Shown in pieces: positions 44,109 through 52,562 of a DNA stretch of 62,733 nt (positions within the stretch are counted from its first letter, which is position 1; the number at the start of each line of letters is the position of its first letter). Made by a program: the position numbers and the translations under genes. Source of the stretch: a bacterium (GTDB taxonomy: Bacteria > Bacillota > Clostridia > Lachnospirales > Lachnospiraceae); NCBI GenBank assembly GCA_030535455.1, contig JAUNJY010000022.1, positions 1-62,733 on the forward strand. The letters are read 5' to 3'. Below the pieces are notes generated by a model. The model had not been told where the DNA came from. It made no database searches and saw only the letters and a list, made by a program, of their open reading frames with translations.

Positions 44109-44567
44109 TTAATATAAACTTTTAACAGTATCCACTAATTCATTGGGAACCTTTAAACTATGCATTGATAACATTCCTTGTGATGAATCATAATTATCCG
44201 TAATTTCTCCTTCCAAATTGGAAGTTACAATTCCCATCGCCGTTCCATTATGAAAATCAATAGTCACAGTATTCCATGTGTTCACTAAATCCTCCTCTTT
44301 AAATGCATCTTCATGTTCTATGCATGCATTTACGATCTTATTTATGGAGTTAACGTCTGTAATCTCTTTTACACCAATTACATCGCCTGTTGAAGCACTT
44401 GCCCTAATTATTGTAATTCTTGACGTCGTTAAATTATATGTTTTTCCATCTATGGTAAGTTTAATAGCCATTTTATTTTGATTGTAAAACGTATACAGTT
44501 TGAAACTTCCAATACCTAAAAGACATAAAAGTATAACACTCCCTAATATAGTTATTACTTTTTTCAT
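44109..44567 (-). CDS. Membrane-anchored small extracytoplasmic protein (paralogue of 18423-18893)
   Basis: A 152-residue protein: N-terminal anchor (about 5-26), then TSRITIIRASASTGDVIGVKEITD, a VNSINKIVNACIEHEDAF helix, VNTWNTVTIDF and GIVTSNLEG. The motif order and the NTWN and GI-x-TSN signatures match the gene at 18423-18893 (roughly 35-40% identity by eye). GGGGGAGC precedes the start. Function unknown. Confidence 0.75.
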   Translation of the reverse strand: MKKVITILGSVILLCLLGIGSFKLYTFYNQNKMAIKLTIDGKTYNLTTSRITIIRASASTGDVIGVKEITDVNSINKIVNACIEHEDAFKEEDLVNTWNTVTIDFHNGTAMGIVTSNLEGEITDNYDSSQGMLSMHSLKVPNELVDTVKSLY

Positions 44568-44619
44568 TACAGCTCCCCCTTATATCATTATAAATCCTGC
44601 TGCCTGTATGCCTCTCCTC

Positions 44620-44847
44620 TTACCTATTCTTCTTTAAAAGTTCCTTAACTTCTTTCATACAAATGTCTGGATAATTGTCACTTCCCGTGCAATGCGTTTC
44701 ATCATCAAAAACTCTCTTTTTCTTAGCTGCTTTGGTATTGGCTTCATAAAGGTCTTTTGAAACATCAAATGGAGCACGTGGATCTTCACTCATCAAATTC
44801 CTTATTATCTCCTTGGCTTGTCTAAAAAACTTATAGCTATTTCTCAA
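44620..44847 (-). CDS. Short hydrophilic protein or gene remnant
   Basis: A 75-codon frame beginning at a TTG inside the end of the preceding frame (11-bp overlap). The sequence is Lys/Asp/Glu-rich (KAAKKKRVFDDETHC) with no known motif. The preceding frame could be joined to it by a -1 shift, so both may be pieces of one protein. Confidence 0.3.
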   Translation of the reverse strand: MRNSYKFFRQAKEIIRNLMSEDPRAPFDVSKDLYEANTKAAKKKRVFDDETHCTGSDNYPDICMKEVKELLKKNR

Positions 44848-45019
44848 TGCTGTCTAACGGACTATCTAAAATTGCTTCATCAATTTTTTCATTTGTCTTT
44901 GTCGTTTGAAGGAATACATTCGTTACCGATCCGCCATACGAATTACTCCAGACGATTATCGTATTGTTCTCTTCTGAAGCCAGAGTAAAACGCTCTGCTG
45001 CCTTATGCTTTGGATGAAT
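44837..45019 (-). CDS. 60-codon frame with no AUG start, fragment or non-canonical start
   Basis: An open frame reading IHPKHKAAERFTLASEENNT and onward to a TAG at 44839-44837. AAAGGAG sits 8 bp before an ATT codon (45019-45017), so an ATT start or loss of the original ATG are both possible. A perfect 10-bp palindrome (45056-45065 with 45083-45092) lies just upstream. The protein resembles no family I know. Confidence 0.35.
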   Translation of the reverse strand: MHPKHKAAERFTLASEENNTIIVWSNSYGGSVTNVFLQTTKTNEKIDEAILDSPLDSIEK

Positions 45020-45134
45020 GTTTTATTCTCCTTTCCCTATTTCCCTGTTTTATATGTACATGATATTCTTCTATCTCTATTTTATCATGTACTCTAGTGA
45101 GGTGTTATATAAATATTGAGTAAATTAGCGCATT

Positions 45135-45172
45135 AAAAAAGACGCCATTTTCTATTTGGAATGACGTCTTTC
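45135..45172 (-). terminator. Terminator, minus strand
   Basis: AAAGACG/CGTCTTT and CATT/AATG helices separated by one mismatch; six T residues on the minus strand after the stem. It separates 45223-45408 from the frames below 45019. Confidence 0.7.
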
Positions 45173-45203
45173 TAATATCTATGAATAAGTAAATCGATTT
45201 TGT

Positions 45204-45217
45204 CGAACATATGTTCT
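45204..45217. promoter_or_regulatory. LexA-like box
   Basis: CGAACATATGTTCT matches the Gram-positive LexA consensus at 13 of 14 positions. It lies downstream of the frame 45223-45408, and no convincing SOS gene starts next to it. Confidence 0.55.
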
Positions 45218-45222
45218 TTACA

Positions 45223-45408
45223 TTAAAATATGTCACTTGGTGTATGAATTGAGGCTCTGAATTGCTTCCATTCGTTCAACAAAACTGTGATACTTGGCTT
45301 AAAATAAGGGTTTCTTTGATTTATGGTAAAATTCTTACTGTAGTTCCATTTGCTTTTAAATGTGTCTGTTTTGGGTATAAAAGTATCATTTTCACCCATG
45401 TTGAACAT
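45223..45408 (-). CDS. Possible small hydrophilic protein flanked by LexA-like boxes
   Basis: A 61-codon frame, MFNMGENDTFIPKTDTFK and onward to HTPSDIF. Its first ATG lies inside a LexA-like box and no Shine-Dalgarno is visible for it or for the second ATG (45399). It has no recognised motif. It could be a small SOS-controlled gene or chance coding. Confidence 0.25.
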   Translation of the reverse strand: MFNMGENDTFIPKTDTFKSKWNYSKNFTINQRNPYFKPSITVLLNEWKQFRASIHTPSDIF

Positions 45409-45415
45409 ACGTTCG
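45402..45415. promoter_or_regulatory. LexA-like box
   Basis: TGAACATACGTTCG, 13 of 14 matches. With six more matching bases (TACATT), it forms an imperfect 22-bp direct repeat with the box at 45204, 198 bp away. Confidence 0.55.
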
Positions 45416-45463
45416 ATACATTGACTTCTTTTAACTCCTAATTTTTATTAGTCAACTGTATTC

Positions 45464-45682
45464 TTAATTCGTCTCATATTCGTCCATATTAGAATAATCC
45501 TCTTCTGAAATTAAAGGCTCTGATGGCGTCATATCGGCGTTATGCTCATGATAGTATGAAATAAACTCAGGCGTAATAGTTAGGCGATGATATAAGCGTT
45601 GTAACGACTGTATCGCGTTATCTTCACTTACTGAAGCAGCAAGCGCCTTTCCAATCTCCTCACGAACGGTAATATCGTCCAA
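45464..45682 (-). CDS. Small acidic protein or fragment
   Basis: A 72-codon frame from a TTG at 45682; the frame is open about 16 codons further upstream (KQVSRDQFNEQHEL) without ATG or RBS. The peptide has EEIGKALAASVSEDNAIQSL, then an acidic tail. It follows the DUF4177-like gene closely and could be translationally coupled to it or be a broken gene. Family not recognised. Confidence 0.35.
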   Translation of the reverse strand: MDDITVREEIGKALAASVSEDNAIQSLQRLYHRLTITPEFISYYHEHNADMTPSEPLISEEDYSNMDEYETN

Positions 45683-45719
45683 TTCATGTTGCTCATTAAA
45701 CTGATCCCGACTTACTTGT

Positions 45720-45926
45720 TTATACTTCCTTTTGAAATACCAATGACATTGATTCTATATCACCTGTCCCTCTTGTTTCTACCGGAACATATCCACAAAA
45801 CTCCCAACCATCCTGTACACGTCTTCTGATTATGGTTTCCACATCACTGAACTTGTATTTGGTTCCCTTACCGAGCCCAAATCCACTCAGCTGTGATCTT
45901 ACTCTTTCAAATTCTACTTTTTTCAT
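45720..45926 (-). CDS. DUF4177-like small protein
   Basis: 68 residues with DVETIIRRRVQDGWEFCGYVPVE followed by a MSLVFQKEV strand, the pattern of the short DUF4177 family (alpha-beta, GWE core). Function unknown. GGAGGAGAC lies 4-5 bp before the ATG. It stands first in a small minus-strand group. Confidence 0.65.
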   Translation of the reverse strand: MKKVEFERVRSQLSGFGLGKGTKYKFSDVETIIRRRVQDGWEFCGYVPVETRGTGDIESMSLVFQKEV

Positions 45927-46140
45927 AAAGTCTCCTCCATATGTATTCTTATTCTTTTATCTGCTACATGTTATTAGTATAGCTGACCGATTGTATATTT
46001 ACAAGCATCTTAAAGGCCTTCTCATTATTAAGGCTTTAGCATAAAGGTCTGTGTCTTAAATAACGTTTCTCATGGAGCGATTGACATCTCCATGGTTCTC
46101 CTTTATTCTATTTATAAACTTACATAAAGGAGAAAAACTT

Positions 46141-46854
46141 ATGCAGATTAATAAGTTATATGTACAAGCGATTTACCGATCTATCTTTTGTGCTATATCA
46201 TTTTTAGGATGTCTTTTAAGTTTAGAGTTCTTACAAATTGGATATAATGGCACAGTTTCATTTAATGATGATTTTTATGTCTTCTATACCAATCTTTCTA
46301 ACTATCTGGTATTTGTAGTAAATGCAATCGTGCTATGGGGGACAATTAAGAAACTACGCGCAGGAGAAACCAGAGGTTATAATACCGTCATTCCAAAATT
46401 AAAGTATTGTACGACGATTGTAATCTTTGTAACATTTTTAGTATTTGCCTTTGTTCTTCCAGATGAAAAATATGGTCTTACGGCGCCATTAATTCTAACT
46501 TCACGCTATTGGTTAGATTTAGCCAATTTATGTTTACATATGCTTAGCCCTTTACTGTTTGTCCTCGACTGGTTCTTATTTGACAAACATCATCAGATTA
46601 AAGTATGGCATCCTTTTCTTACTCCAATTTTACCAATTGGTTATGGCGCCTATATTAAGATCAGAGGAGTAATCTTAACTGCTGCCAATGATGGTGCACT
46701 TCCTACGCATACTACTGTATATCCTTACTTCTTCCTAGACTCTTATGAAAAGGGGTATGGTTATGTATTTTGTTGGTGGGGCATTTTAGCTCTTCTCTTC
46801 TTGATCCTTGGATATTTGTTTTGGTGGGTCGATAAAAAAGGGGCTGTAAAGTAG
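46141..46854 (+). CDS. Pr6Pr-family membrane protein
   Basis: The start at 46141 has AAAGGAG upstream; the longer frame has none. A 237-residue protein with six hydrophobic helices. FYTNLSNYLVFVVNAIVLWG and LTSRYWLDLANLCLHMLSPLLFVLDWFLF are typical of the Pr6Pr/FAR-17a-AIG1-like family of Firmicutes. Function not established; the eukaryotic relatives are lipid hydrolases. A weak terminator overlaps the stop. Confidence 0.8.
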   Translation: MQINKLYVQAIYRSIFCAISFLGCLLSLEFLQIGYNGTVSFNDDFYVFYTNLSNYLVFVVNAIVLWGTIKKLRAGETRGYNTVIPKLKYCTTIVIFVTFLVFAFVLPDEKYGLTAPLILTSRYWLDLANLCLHMLSPLLFVLDWFLFDKHHQIKVWHPFLTPILPIGYGAYIKIRGVILTAANDGALPTHTTVYPYFFLDSYEKGYGYVFCWWGILALLFLILGYLFWWVDKKGAVK

Positions 46855-46877
46855 CTACAGTCCATTCTTTTTTCTCA
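46842..46877 (+). terminator. Terminator overlapping the end of the Pr6Pr gene
   Basis: GGGCTGTA (46842-46849) pairs with TACAGTCC (46857-46864, one G-U) and is followed by TTCTTTTTT. Confidence 0.65.
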
Positions 46878-47236
46878 GCTCATCTAGACATTCAGCTCAA
46901 TATGTCATAATAGTTGTCAAAAACCCTGTAATTTTTTTCTTTAAGTCTAATCTAGCAGGCTACAAGTACCTCTTCTTTAAATTTTTGCTCATTATTACTC
47001 ATACATTTTGTCTCCTCAGCTTTTATATTCGGCTATTGCAACCAATGCGAAACAGGTTAAAGCCTATAATAAAAAGGACTGAAGCTCAATTTTGCTCAGT
47101 CCTTTTTATTAAATTTATGTTTAACATTAAGTCTTATAGGTGAAGCATTTTCTAACTTAACATGATATCTTCTATTGATTTCGTCTTTAAATCAATAGAA
47201 AAGATTGAACTATAGTGCCTTTTTGTTTATTTGACG
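46878..47236. other. Gene-poor stretch with one tiny frame
   Basis: Besides the two-way terminator at 47071-47107, the minus strand has GAGGAG 9 bp before an ATG at 47002 and a 16-codon frame, MSNNEQKFKEEVLVAC, ending at 46952. It may be the stub of a lost gene or a very short peptide. Nothing else is seen. Confidence 0.3.
47071..47107. terminator. Bidirectional terminator
   Basis: AAAAAGGACTGA (47071-47082) pairs with 47096-47107 over 12 bp, with A and T runs at the two ends. Confidence 0.85.
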
Positions 47237-47494
47237 TTAAAACATAAAAGAAACAATAACTCCAATCAATATAACCACTTCAAATATAATATAGGTTAAT
47301 TTCACTTTTTTATCACTTTGATTATGTAAAATCGGAATTATAAATAGGGCTATCATTATAAGTAGATATATTCGCAAAGAATATAATGCATAATCTATAG
47401 GTTCTCTATCAAGTGAATAAAATATACAATATTCTATTACTACAAAAATCAAACCTATAATATCAATTCGTTGATTAAATTTACTTTGTTTCAT
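47237..47494 (-). CDS. Small three-helix membrane protein, unknown
   Basis: 85 residues: hydrophobic segments about 10-28, 38-55 and 66-84 with short polar loops (LDREPIDYAL, HNQSDKKVK). ATGGAGAAC precedes the ATG. No motif recognised; the layout is that of small immunity or membrane-accessory proteins, which is only a guess. Confidence 0.5.
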   Translation of the reverse strand: MKQSKFNQRIDIIGLIFVVIEYCIFYSLDREPIDYALYSLRIYLLIMIALFIIPILHNQSDKKVKLTYIIFEVVILIGVIVSFMF

Positions 47495-47718
47495 GACTTG
47501 TTCTCCATCTTATAAAAAATATTTAACTTCAATATGTATTTTTCATTAGCAGCATTAAAGAATTCTATCCATATTCTGTTTACCTACAAAGTAAATTTTA
47601 TCACATAAATATTATAAAATGTGATTTTTTTTTACATTACACGCTTATTTAGTCAGTTTTTATATTAAGATTGATGCAAATGATCCTTTTAGCTGCCTTG
47701 TTATCCTTGCGTATGTTT

Positions 47719-47905
47719 TTAGCCACCACCTGCCTTATCCATTCTCTCATCCTGGTATTCATTCCCCAACTCTTTTAACACAACGGCTATCTTATCAAAC
47801 CCTCCGCCAAATTGTAATTCGTCTTCTTCATGAATTACTTGTAGAGCATTTGGTCTAGACCTCAATGACCTAGAAATCCAACTGGGGCATTGAGAAACAA
47901 GTCAC
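47719..47905 (-). pseudogene. Fragment of an unrecognised cytoplasmic protein
   Basis: A frame on the minus strand reads CPSWISRSLRSRPNALQVIH and GGGFDKIAVVLKELGNEYQD, then ends DKAGGG and TAA at 47721-47719. There is no start codon; an overlapping frame upstream (NTANVLLFKIAQEVLAMK) ends in a stop. This looks like one gene broken by a frameshift. The parent family is not known to me. Confidence 0.45.
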
Positions 47906-47974
47906 ATTTCATTGCTAGCACTTCCTGTGCAATCTTAAAAAGAAGAACATTGGCGGTATTTTTCATTCATCCTT

Positions 47975-48118
47975 TCATTTTTCTTTCTTACCCCAGCTTT
48001 GTAATTCGATTATGTTTCCTTCCGGATACTGTGCGTAAACAAAGATTGCTTCCATATCATTTGGATAATCTGCCTTTACCAGTTCCCCATATGCTTTTCC
48101 ACCATTTTCAGTTGACAT
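47975..48118 (-). pseudogene. C-terminal fragment of a glyoxalase-like (VOC) protein
   Basis: 47 codons ending VYAQYPEGNIIELQSWGKKE, the final beta-strand motif of VOC/glyoxalase-fold proteins (about 120-140 residues when whole). The N-terminal two thirds are missing and the ATG at 48118 is an internal Met without an RBS. Confidence 0.6.
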
Positions 48119-48232
48119 CCCACCCCACATCTATTTATACTAGCAAAGTAACTAACAACAATCGTTACATACCAAAACGATTTAAAAGAATTAAATAAAA
48201 AATAATTCGTATCGAACGAAAGGAGGACAATC

Positions 48233-48307
48233 ATGACATATACAATTACTAATCAAATGAATCCAAATAATCAAAGAAGAGGTCTAGTTGTCCTGGCACA
48301 TATGTAG
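48233..48307 (+). CDS. 24-codon leader-like frame before rtcB
   Basis: GAAAGGAGG lies 6 bp before an ATG opening the peptide MTYTITNQMNPNNQRRGLVV, which ends LAHM. It stops 74 bp before rtcB. The Shine-Dalgarno is far better than that of rtcB itself, so it may be a translated leader peptide or the stub of a deleted gene. Confidence 0.35.
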   Translation: MTYTITNQMNPNNQRRGLVVLAHM

Positions 48308-48381
48308 GATAACTGAAATATCTGTTCCGTAATTGATTTTATCAAGCTATGACAGCTAGTACCTTACGAAAGGACTACACT

Positions 48382-49506
48382 ATGCAAGTAATAAACGGAA
48401 CCTACGCATCCGCAAAAGTATTTACAACTAATAGCGAAACAACAGCAATCGATCCTTATGCCGTAAAGCAGCTTCAGATGCTTTGTGACAATCCAGCTTC
48501 CGAGGGCTCAATTATTCGCATCATGCCTGATGTACATCCAGGGAAAGTCGGCACAATTGGGCTTACCATGACTATCGGCGAACGTGTATTACCTAACCTG
48601 GTAGGTATTGATATGGGCTGTGGAATGACCTTGGCAAAGCTGAAACAAAAAAAGGTAGAATTTCAAAAGCTGGATACGGTCATCCGTGACTCTGTTCCTT
48701 CAGGCTTTTCTGTTCGTCAAAAGCCTCATCGCTTCAGTAACGAATTTGATTTTACCAAGCTAGATTGCTATAAGCATATTCATGAGAAGAAAGCCGTCTT
48801 AAGCCTTGGCAGTCTTGGTAGCGGTAATCATTTTATTGAAGTCGATCGGGATGAGGAAGGCAGCCTGTATGTGGTAATCCACTCCGGAAGCCGTCATCTT
48901 GGGAAGGAAGTTACTGAATACTATCTAAACCAGGGTCAGCGTTATTTAAAAGCAAAGAATATCGAGCTTCCTTATGAATTGACTTATCTGGAAGGCAAGT
49001 TAAAAGAGCAGTATCTTCATGACCTGTATGTAGTGCAGCAGTTTGCAGCGCTTAATCGAGAAGTCATCTTGGATGAGCTGGTAAAGGGGATGAAATGGAA
49101 GGTGCTTGATACGTATTCCTGCATTCATAATTATGTAGATCCATCCGGAGAACTCCCTATGCTTAGAAAGGGCGCAATTTCTGCGAAAAAAGGGGAACCT
49201 GTGATTATCCCAATTAATATGAGGGATGGTATCCTGATTGGTACCGGTCTAGGAAATCGTGACTGGAACTGTTCTGCGCCTCATGGCTCCGGAAGAATTC
49301 TGAAACGCGAAGAGGTGAAGGCAAACTACACTGTCTCTTCTTTCAAATCAGAAATGAAAGGCATTTACAGCTCCTGTATCTCAAAAGATACGCTGGATGA
49401 AGCGCCCTTTGCCTATCGAAGCATGGAGGAAATAAAAGAGGTAATTAGGGATACTGTTAAGATCACAACTATCCTGCGCCCGATTTATAATTATAAATCC
49501 AGCTAA
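48382..49506 (+). CDS. rtcB: RtcB-family RNA ligase
   Basis: The start at 48382 (MQVINGTYASAKVF) has GAAAGGA upstream; the earlier ATG at 48349 has none. The 374-residue protein is of the short bacterial RtcB type. MPDVHPGKVGTIGLTMTI, NLVGIDMGCGMTLAKL, LGSLGSGNHFIEVDR and VIHSGSRHLGKEV carry the metal- and GTP-binding residues. The C-terminal SAPHGSGRILKREE contains the His-Gly-Ser-Gly segment around the guanylylation site. It joins 2',3'-cyclic-phosphate and 5'-OH RNA ends. No archease, rtcA or prfH is adjacent. Confidence 0.92.
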   Translation: MQVINGTYASAKVFTTNSETTAIDPYAVKQLQMLCDNPASEGSIIRIMPDVHPGKVGTIGLTMTIGERVLPNLVGIDMGCGMTLAKLKQKKVEFQKLDTVIRDSVPSGFSVRQKPHRFSNEFDFTKLDCYKHIHEKKAVLSLGSLGSGNHFIEVDRDEEGSLYVVIHSGSRHLGKEVTEYYLNQGQRYLKAKNIELPYELTYLEGKLKEQYLHDLYVVQQFAALNREVILDELVKGMKWKVLDTYSCIHNYVDPSGELPMLRKGAISAKKGEPVIIPINMRDGILIGTGLGNRDWNCSAPHGSGRILKREEVKANYTVSSFKSEMKGIYSSCISKDTLDEAPFAYRSMEEIKEVIRDTVKITTILRPIYNYKSS

Positions 49507-49589
49507 TCTAATATTCGTTCCAGTGCACTGCACTGCTTGAAGAAAAGTTTGAAACTCTGAGCTCAGCTTTCGCTTGGCGACTCTATATA

Positions 49590-49632
49590 CATCAAAAAAG
49601 GAACACTTATTAATAGTGTTCCTTTTTTGATG
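49590..49632. terminator. Bidirectional terminator between rtcB and the MBL hydrolase gene
   Basis: An 18-bp perfect palindrome (49590-49607 with 49615-49632) including A6 and T6 runs. The stop of the convergent gene touches it. Confidence 0.95.
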
Positions 49633-50721
49633 CTAGTCTTTCCACCAGCGGTGCATATGAGAAGAGTAATCTGCTAACTCAACAGTTTCTCCAATCATAG
49701 GTGTTATCACGTGGTTTTCATTTTCCCCTGCTGCTAACAATATGCGTTCTGCCGGGTCATCCCACGGATGCTTTGCAAGCTTATATGCCCCCCAATGAAT
49801 TGGTACTATCACATCTGCTTCTAAATCGCATGCTGCCTGATAAGTTTCCTCGGGAGTCATATGCACCTGAGGCCACGCCACATCATACTGGCCACATTCC
49901 ATAATTGCCAAATCAAATGCTCCATAACGGTTATTGATTTCTTTAAAATGTGTACCATATCCTCCATCTCCACTGGCAAAGAGCTTTGATGATGCATTCT
50001 TAATTACCCAAGAACACCATAAGGATTTGGACTGATCGGTAATGCTTCTGCCAGAAAAATGTCTTGTTGGTGTGCAGGCAATTATAAATCCCTCTATGCT
50101 TATCTCTTCCCACCATGCAAGATTTATAAGTTTTGACTTGTCCACCTTCCATCGCTCCAAATGCTTGTCTACCCCTAAAGGAACAATATACTGCGCTACT
50201 TTATGGTCGATTGCCTGTATGGTTGCATAATCAAGATGATCGTAATGGTCATGGGAAATCAAGACAAGATCAATTCTTGGAAGCTGATCAACAGTCATTG
50301 CAAAATCACTAAATCTCTTAGGGCCTGCAAAAGATACCGGCGAAGCAAACTTGCTAAAGACCGGATCAAGTAAAAGATTTTTTCCATCCATCTGTAACAA
50401 TACCGTAGAATGTCCAAGCCATGTCACTGTAACGTCAGATGTGTCTCCTAAATCATCAAGCTTTGGTTTGCAAACTGGTAATCCGCCTTTTGGGACCGTA
50501 GCACTTTGGGATACTACGTTATTTCTTGCTTTATTGGAGTCACGCTTCATAAGACTAAACTCGCCGTCATTTACAAACTTGCCATCTATATAATTGGCTG
50601 CACGCCTCTTATAGTCCTTCTGTTCCTCTTTACTGGCCGTTTTCCCAAAACTGGGCCAAAAACGTAAAAACGCGCCAATTCCTGCTGCCAATAGTAACAG
50701 GATTATAACTGTATTCATCAT
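49633..50721 (-). CDS. Metallo-beta-lactamase-fold hydrolase (UlaG/NAPE-PLD-like)
   Basis: A 362-residue protein with an N-terminal membrane anchor (about 3-20). TWLGHSTVLLQMDGKNLLLDP opens the MBL domain; SHDHYDHLD is the HxHxDH metal site, and later metal ligands are in TPTRHFSGR and PIHWGAYKLA. Relatives act on lactone, phospholipid or N-acylethanolamine substrates; the role here is unknown, probably at the membrane. Confidence 0.88.
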   Translation of the reverse strand: MMNTVIILLLLAAGIGAFLRFWPSFGKTASKEEQKDYKRRAANYIDGKFVNDGEFSLMKRDSNKARNNVVSQSATVPKGGLPVCKPKLDDLGDTSDVTVTWLGHSTVLLQMDGKNLLLDPVFSKFASPVSFAGPKRFSDFAMTVDQLPRIDLVLISHDHYDHLDYATIQAIDHKVAQYIVPLGVDKHLERWKVDKSKLINLAWWEEISIEGFIIACTPTRHFSGRSITDQSKSLWCSWVIKNASSKLFASGDGGYGTHFKEINNRYGAFDLAIMECGQYDVAWPQVHMTPEETYQAACDLEADVIVPIHWGAYKLAKHPWDDPAERILLAAGENENHVITPMIGETVELADYSSHMHRWWKD

Positions 50722-50759
50722 TTCTCTTTCGTTCCTCCACTTTTTAACGCCTTAGCTAC

Positions 50760-51833
50760 TTAATTCAGTAAGCTGCTTATATAGGCTCTTATCGGGCTTA
50801 TCTGTTTCTCTACTTCCAGTACAAATAACATTTCCCGTCTGGCATTTACCCGGTTCTCACCATTCTTATTTTTTGCAAAATAAACATCGCCCTGTAAATA
50901 GTCGGTTAGATATCTCATTCCACACTCTAGCGACATAACAAGAATGCCATCAGCTAAAGAGTCAAGTTCATCACCCGTTAGGAATTCTTTTGCCTTTAGC
51001 ACATATCCCCTGGTAAATGCTTCCGCAATTTCTCTGTTAAATGTGACGCTTGTTATCACGCCATCATTCCAATACACCTGTTTTGCAGCAGAGCGTATGC
51101 CATCTCCATAATCATAAGCCGCCAACCCTGGCATAACGGTATCAAGATCCACTAATGCCACAGCTTCCCCGGTTTCACTATCAAGCATAAAATTGCTGAC
51201 CCGCATATCATTATGAGTTGCCCGATAGGAAATCTTATTTGCATCAACTTGTGTAAGAAGAAGCTCCATCTCAGTTTCCCGCTGCATATAAAATGCAATC
51301 TCGTCCTTTACAAACTCTGCACGGCTGCAAGGATCCAGTTTTACTGACTCTTTAAAACGTTCAAACTGAATCCTTGTATTATGAAAGCATTTGGTCATTT
51401 CACAGTACTCCTTACGGAATACAAATGTTTCAAGGAGCTGGCCAAAGGTTGCAGCCATCTTTCCACATTCAAAGGCATGCTTTACCGTCTGTACTGTTTC
51501 ATAGCTTATGGCGTGTTCCACCAGACTATACGCACGATAACAATCACCGTCTTTATCTGTATAATACCGTTTGTCTGCTTTAGTCCTGATTAAGCGAAAC
51601 CCATATCCCTGTTTATCTAAGCATTCAAGCACATGTTCAATGTTCTCCATCATTAAATCTAAATCAGGAAAGATACTCTTACTCATTTTCTGAATTAGAT
51701 ACTGTTTCTTCTTATGGTTCTCCATATAGGTTACTAAATAAGTTTCATTTATATGTCCAGCTCCATAAGGCACTGCCTCTATAAACTGCCCATCTATTTT
51801 AAACTGCTGTGCAATATGTTCTTTTCTTTCCAT
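50760..51833 (-). CDS. Aminoglycoside-phosphotransferase-fold kinase, N-acetylhexosamine 1-kinase-like
   Basis: 357 residues. The kinase-like motifs are THNDMRVSNFMLD (catalytic Asp and Asn) and ALVDLDTVMPG (metal-binding Asp). The N-terminal PYGAGHINETYLV and QKMSKSIFPDLDLMMENIEHV match the NahK/LnpB-type N-acetylhexosamine 1-kinases that work in the lacto-N-biose/galacto-N-biose pathway. No phosphorylase or transporter for that pathway is adjacent, so the substrate is an inference. It lies between the MBL hydrolase and a small anchored protein in the same direction. Confidence 0.8.
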   Translation of the reverse strand: MERKEHIAQQFKIDGQFIEAVPYGAGHINETYLVTYMENHKKKQYLIQKMSKSIFPDLDLMMENIEHVLECLDKQGYGFRLIRTKADKRYYTDKDGDCYRAYSLVEHAISYETVQTVKHAFECGKMAATFGQLLETFVFRKEYCEMTKCFHNTRIQFERFKESVKLDPCSRAEFVKDEIAFYMQRETEMELLLTQVDANKISYRATHNDMRVSNFMLDSETGEAVALVDLDTVMPGLAAYDYGDGIRSAAKQVYWNDGVITSVTFNREIAEAFTRGYVLKAKEFLTGDELDSLADGILVMSLECGMRYLTDYLQGDVYFAKNKNGENRVNARREMLFVLEVEKQISPIRAYISSLLN

Positions 51834-51853
51834 TAACTGCTCCTGTATAGCTC

Positions 51854-52255
51854 TTACTTATTTTTTAACTCGTCCAAAAACTCCTCAATTGAACGGTCAT
51901 TCAAATTACTCATAGTATAACTTCCGTTATCAATCTGTACGGAGTCCTCACGAAATGTAAATCGTATCTCAATATTCATACCATAATATAAATCCATACG
52001 GTATAGATACTCTCCACTAGAAAAGCCAATCTTTCTTCGAAACTTAAGGTTGTCCATGTACTCTTTCACTTTTGCAAGCGACTGCTCATCTTTGATGGTT
52101 ATTACTTCATCATTGGCTCCATTTGTAATCACGATCTTATCAATCACCATATAATCGACAAAATCATCAATTCCTTTACTACGAAATGCAATCCCTAGTA
52201 AAATCACCAAACTAATCACTGCTAATGCTGCTGAAACTAGATATCTCCTCTTCAT
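51854..52255 (-). CDS. Small membrane-anchored protein
   Basis: 133 residues with an N-terminal anchor (about 5-25). The outside domain has VIDKIVITNGANDEVITIKD, a helix EQSLAKVKEYMDNL and a beta region YLYRMDLYYGMNIEIRFTF. The plan resembles those of 40775, 18423 and 44109 (anchor, strand pair, helix, strands), with little direct identity. It starts 20 bp upstream of the kinase-like gene. Function unknown. Confidence 0.65.
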   Translation of the reverse strand: MKRRYLVSAALAVISLVILLGIAFRSKGIDDFVDYMVIDKIVITNGANDEVITIKDEQSLAKVKEYMDNLKFRRKIGFSSGEYLYRMDLYYGMNIEIRFTFREDSVQIDNGSYTMSNLNDRSIEEFLDELKNK

Positions 52256-52354
52256 CTAATCCCTCCTATTTGGCTTTTACTTTCCTATAGATTAATTTTA
52301 CAGTGTTATTAAATCAGTGTAAACCACATCTTAAAATTATTCCAGAAAGAGCGA

Positions 52355-52398
52355 GTGCCCATATCCAGTGCTTCTTACGAAGTCTTAGATATAGGCAC
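52355..52398. repeat. Nested inverted repeat in a gene-free stretch
   Basis: GTGCC-c-ATATC (52355-52365) pairs with GATAT-a-GGCAC (52388-52398), with an inner hairpin CTTC-TTAC-GAAG (52371-52382). No T-run follows, so it is not a plain terminator. The remainder of 52256-52562 shows nothing recognisable. Confidence 0.45.
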
Positions 52399-52562
52399 AT
52401 TTGAAGGTTTTATTCAAAATTGAGATATCGGCTAATTTAATAAATCATTTTATAATTGGTAAATGAAATTCTTACCATATGTACGATGTACGTTCTACAG
52501 TATAGAACTCCTATAGGAAAAAGTCAACGTATTTTTTATATTTTCTTATTTTATGCTGAATT

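Noticed and set aside
46952-47002. 16-codon frame MSNNEQKFKEEVLVAC as a signalling or bacteriocin peptide
   Set aside because: Good RBS but no export, modification or immunity gene nearby; too short to separate from a gene stub.
47890-48198. 102-codon plus-strand frame
   Set aside because: It runs antisense to the recognisable glyoxalase-fold fragment and has no RBS.
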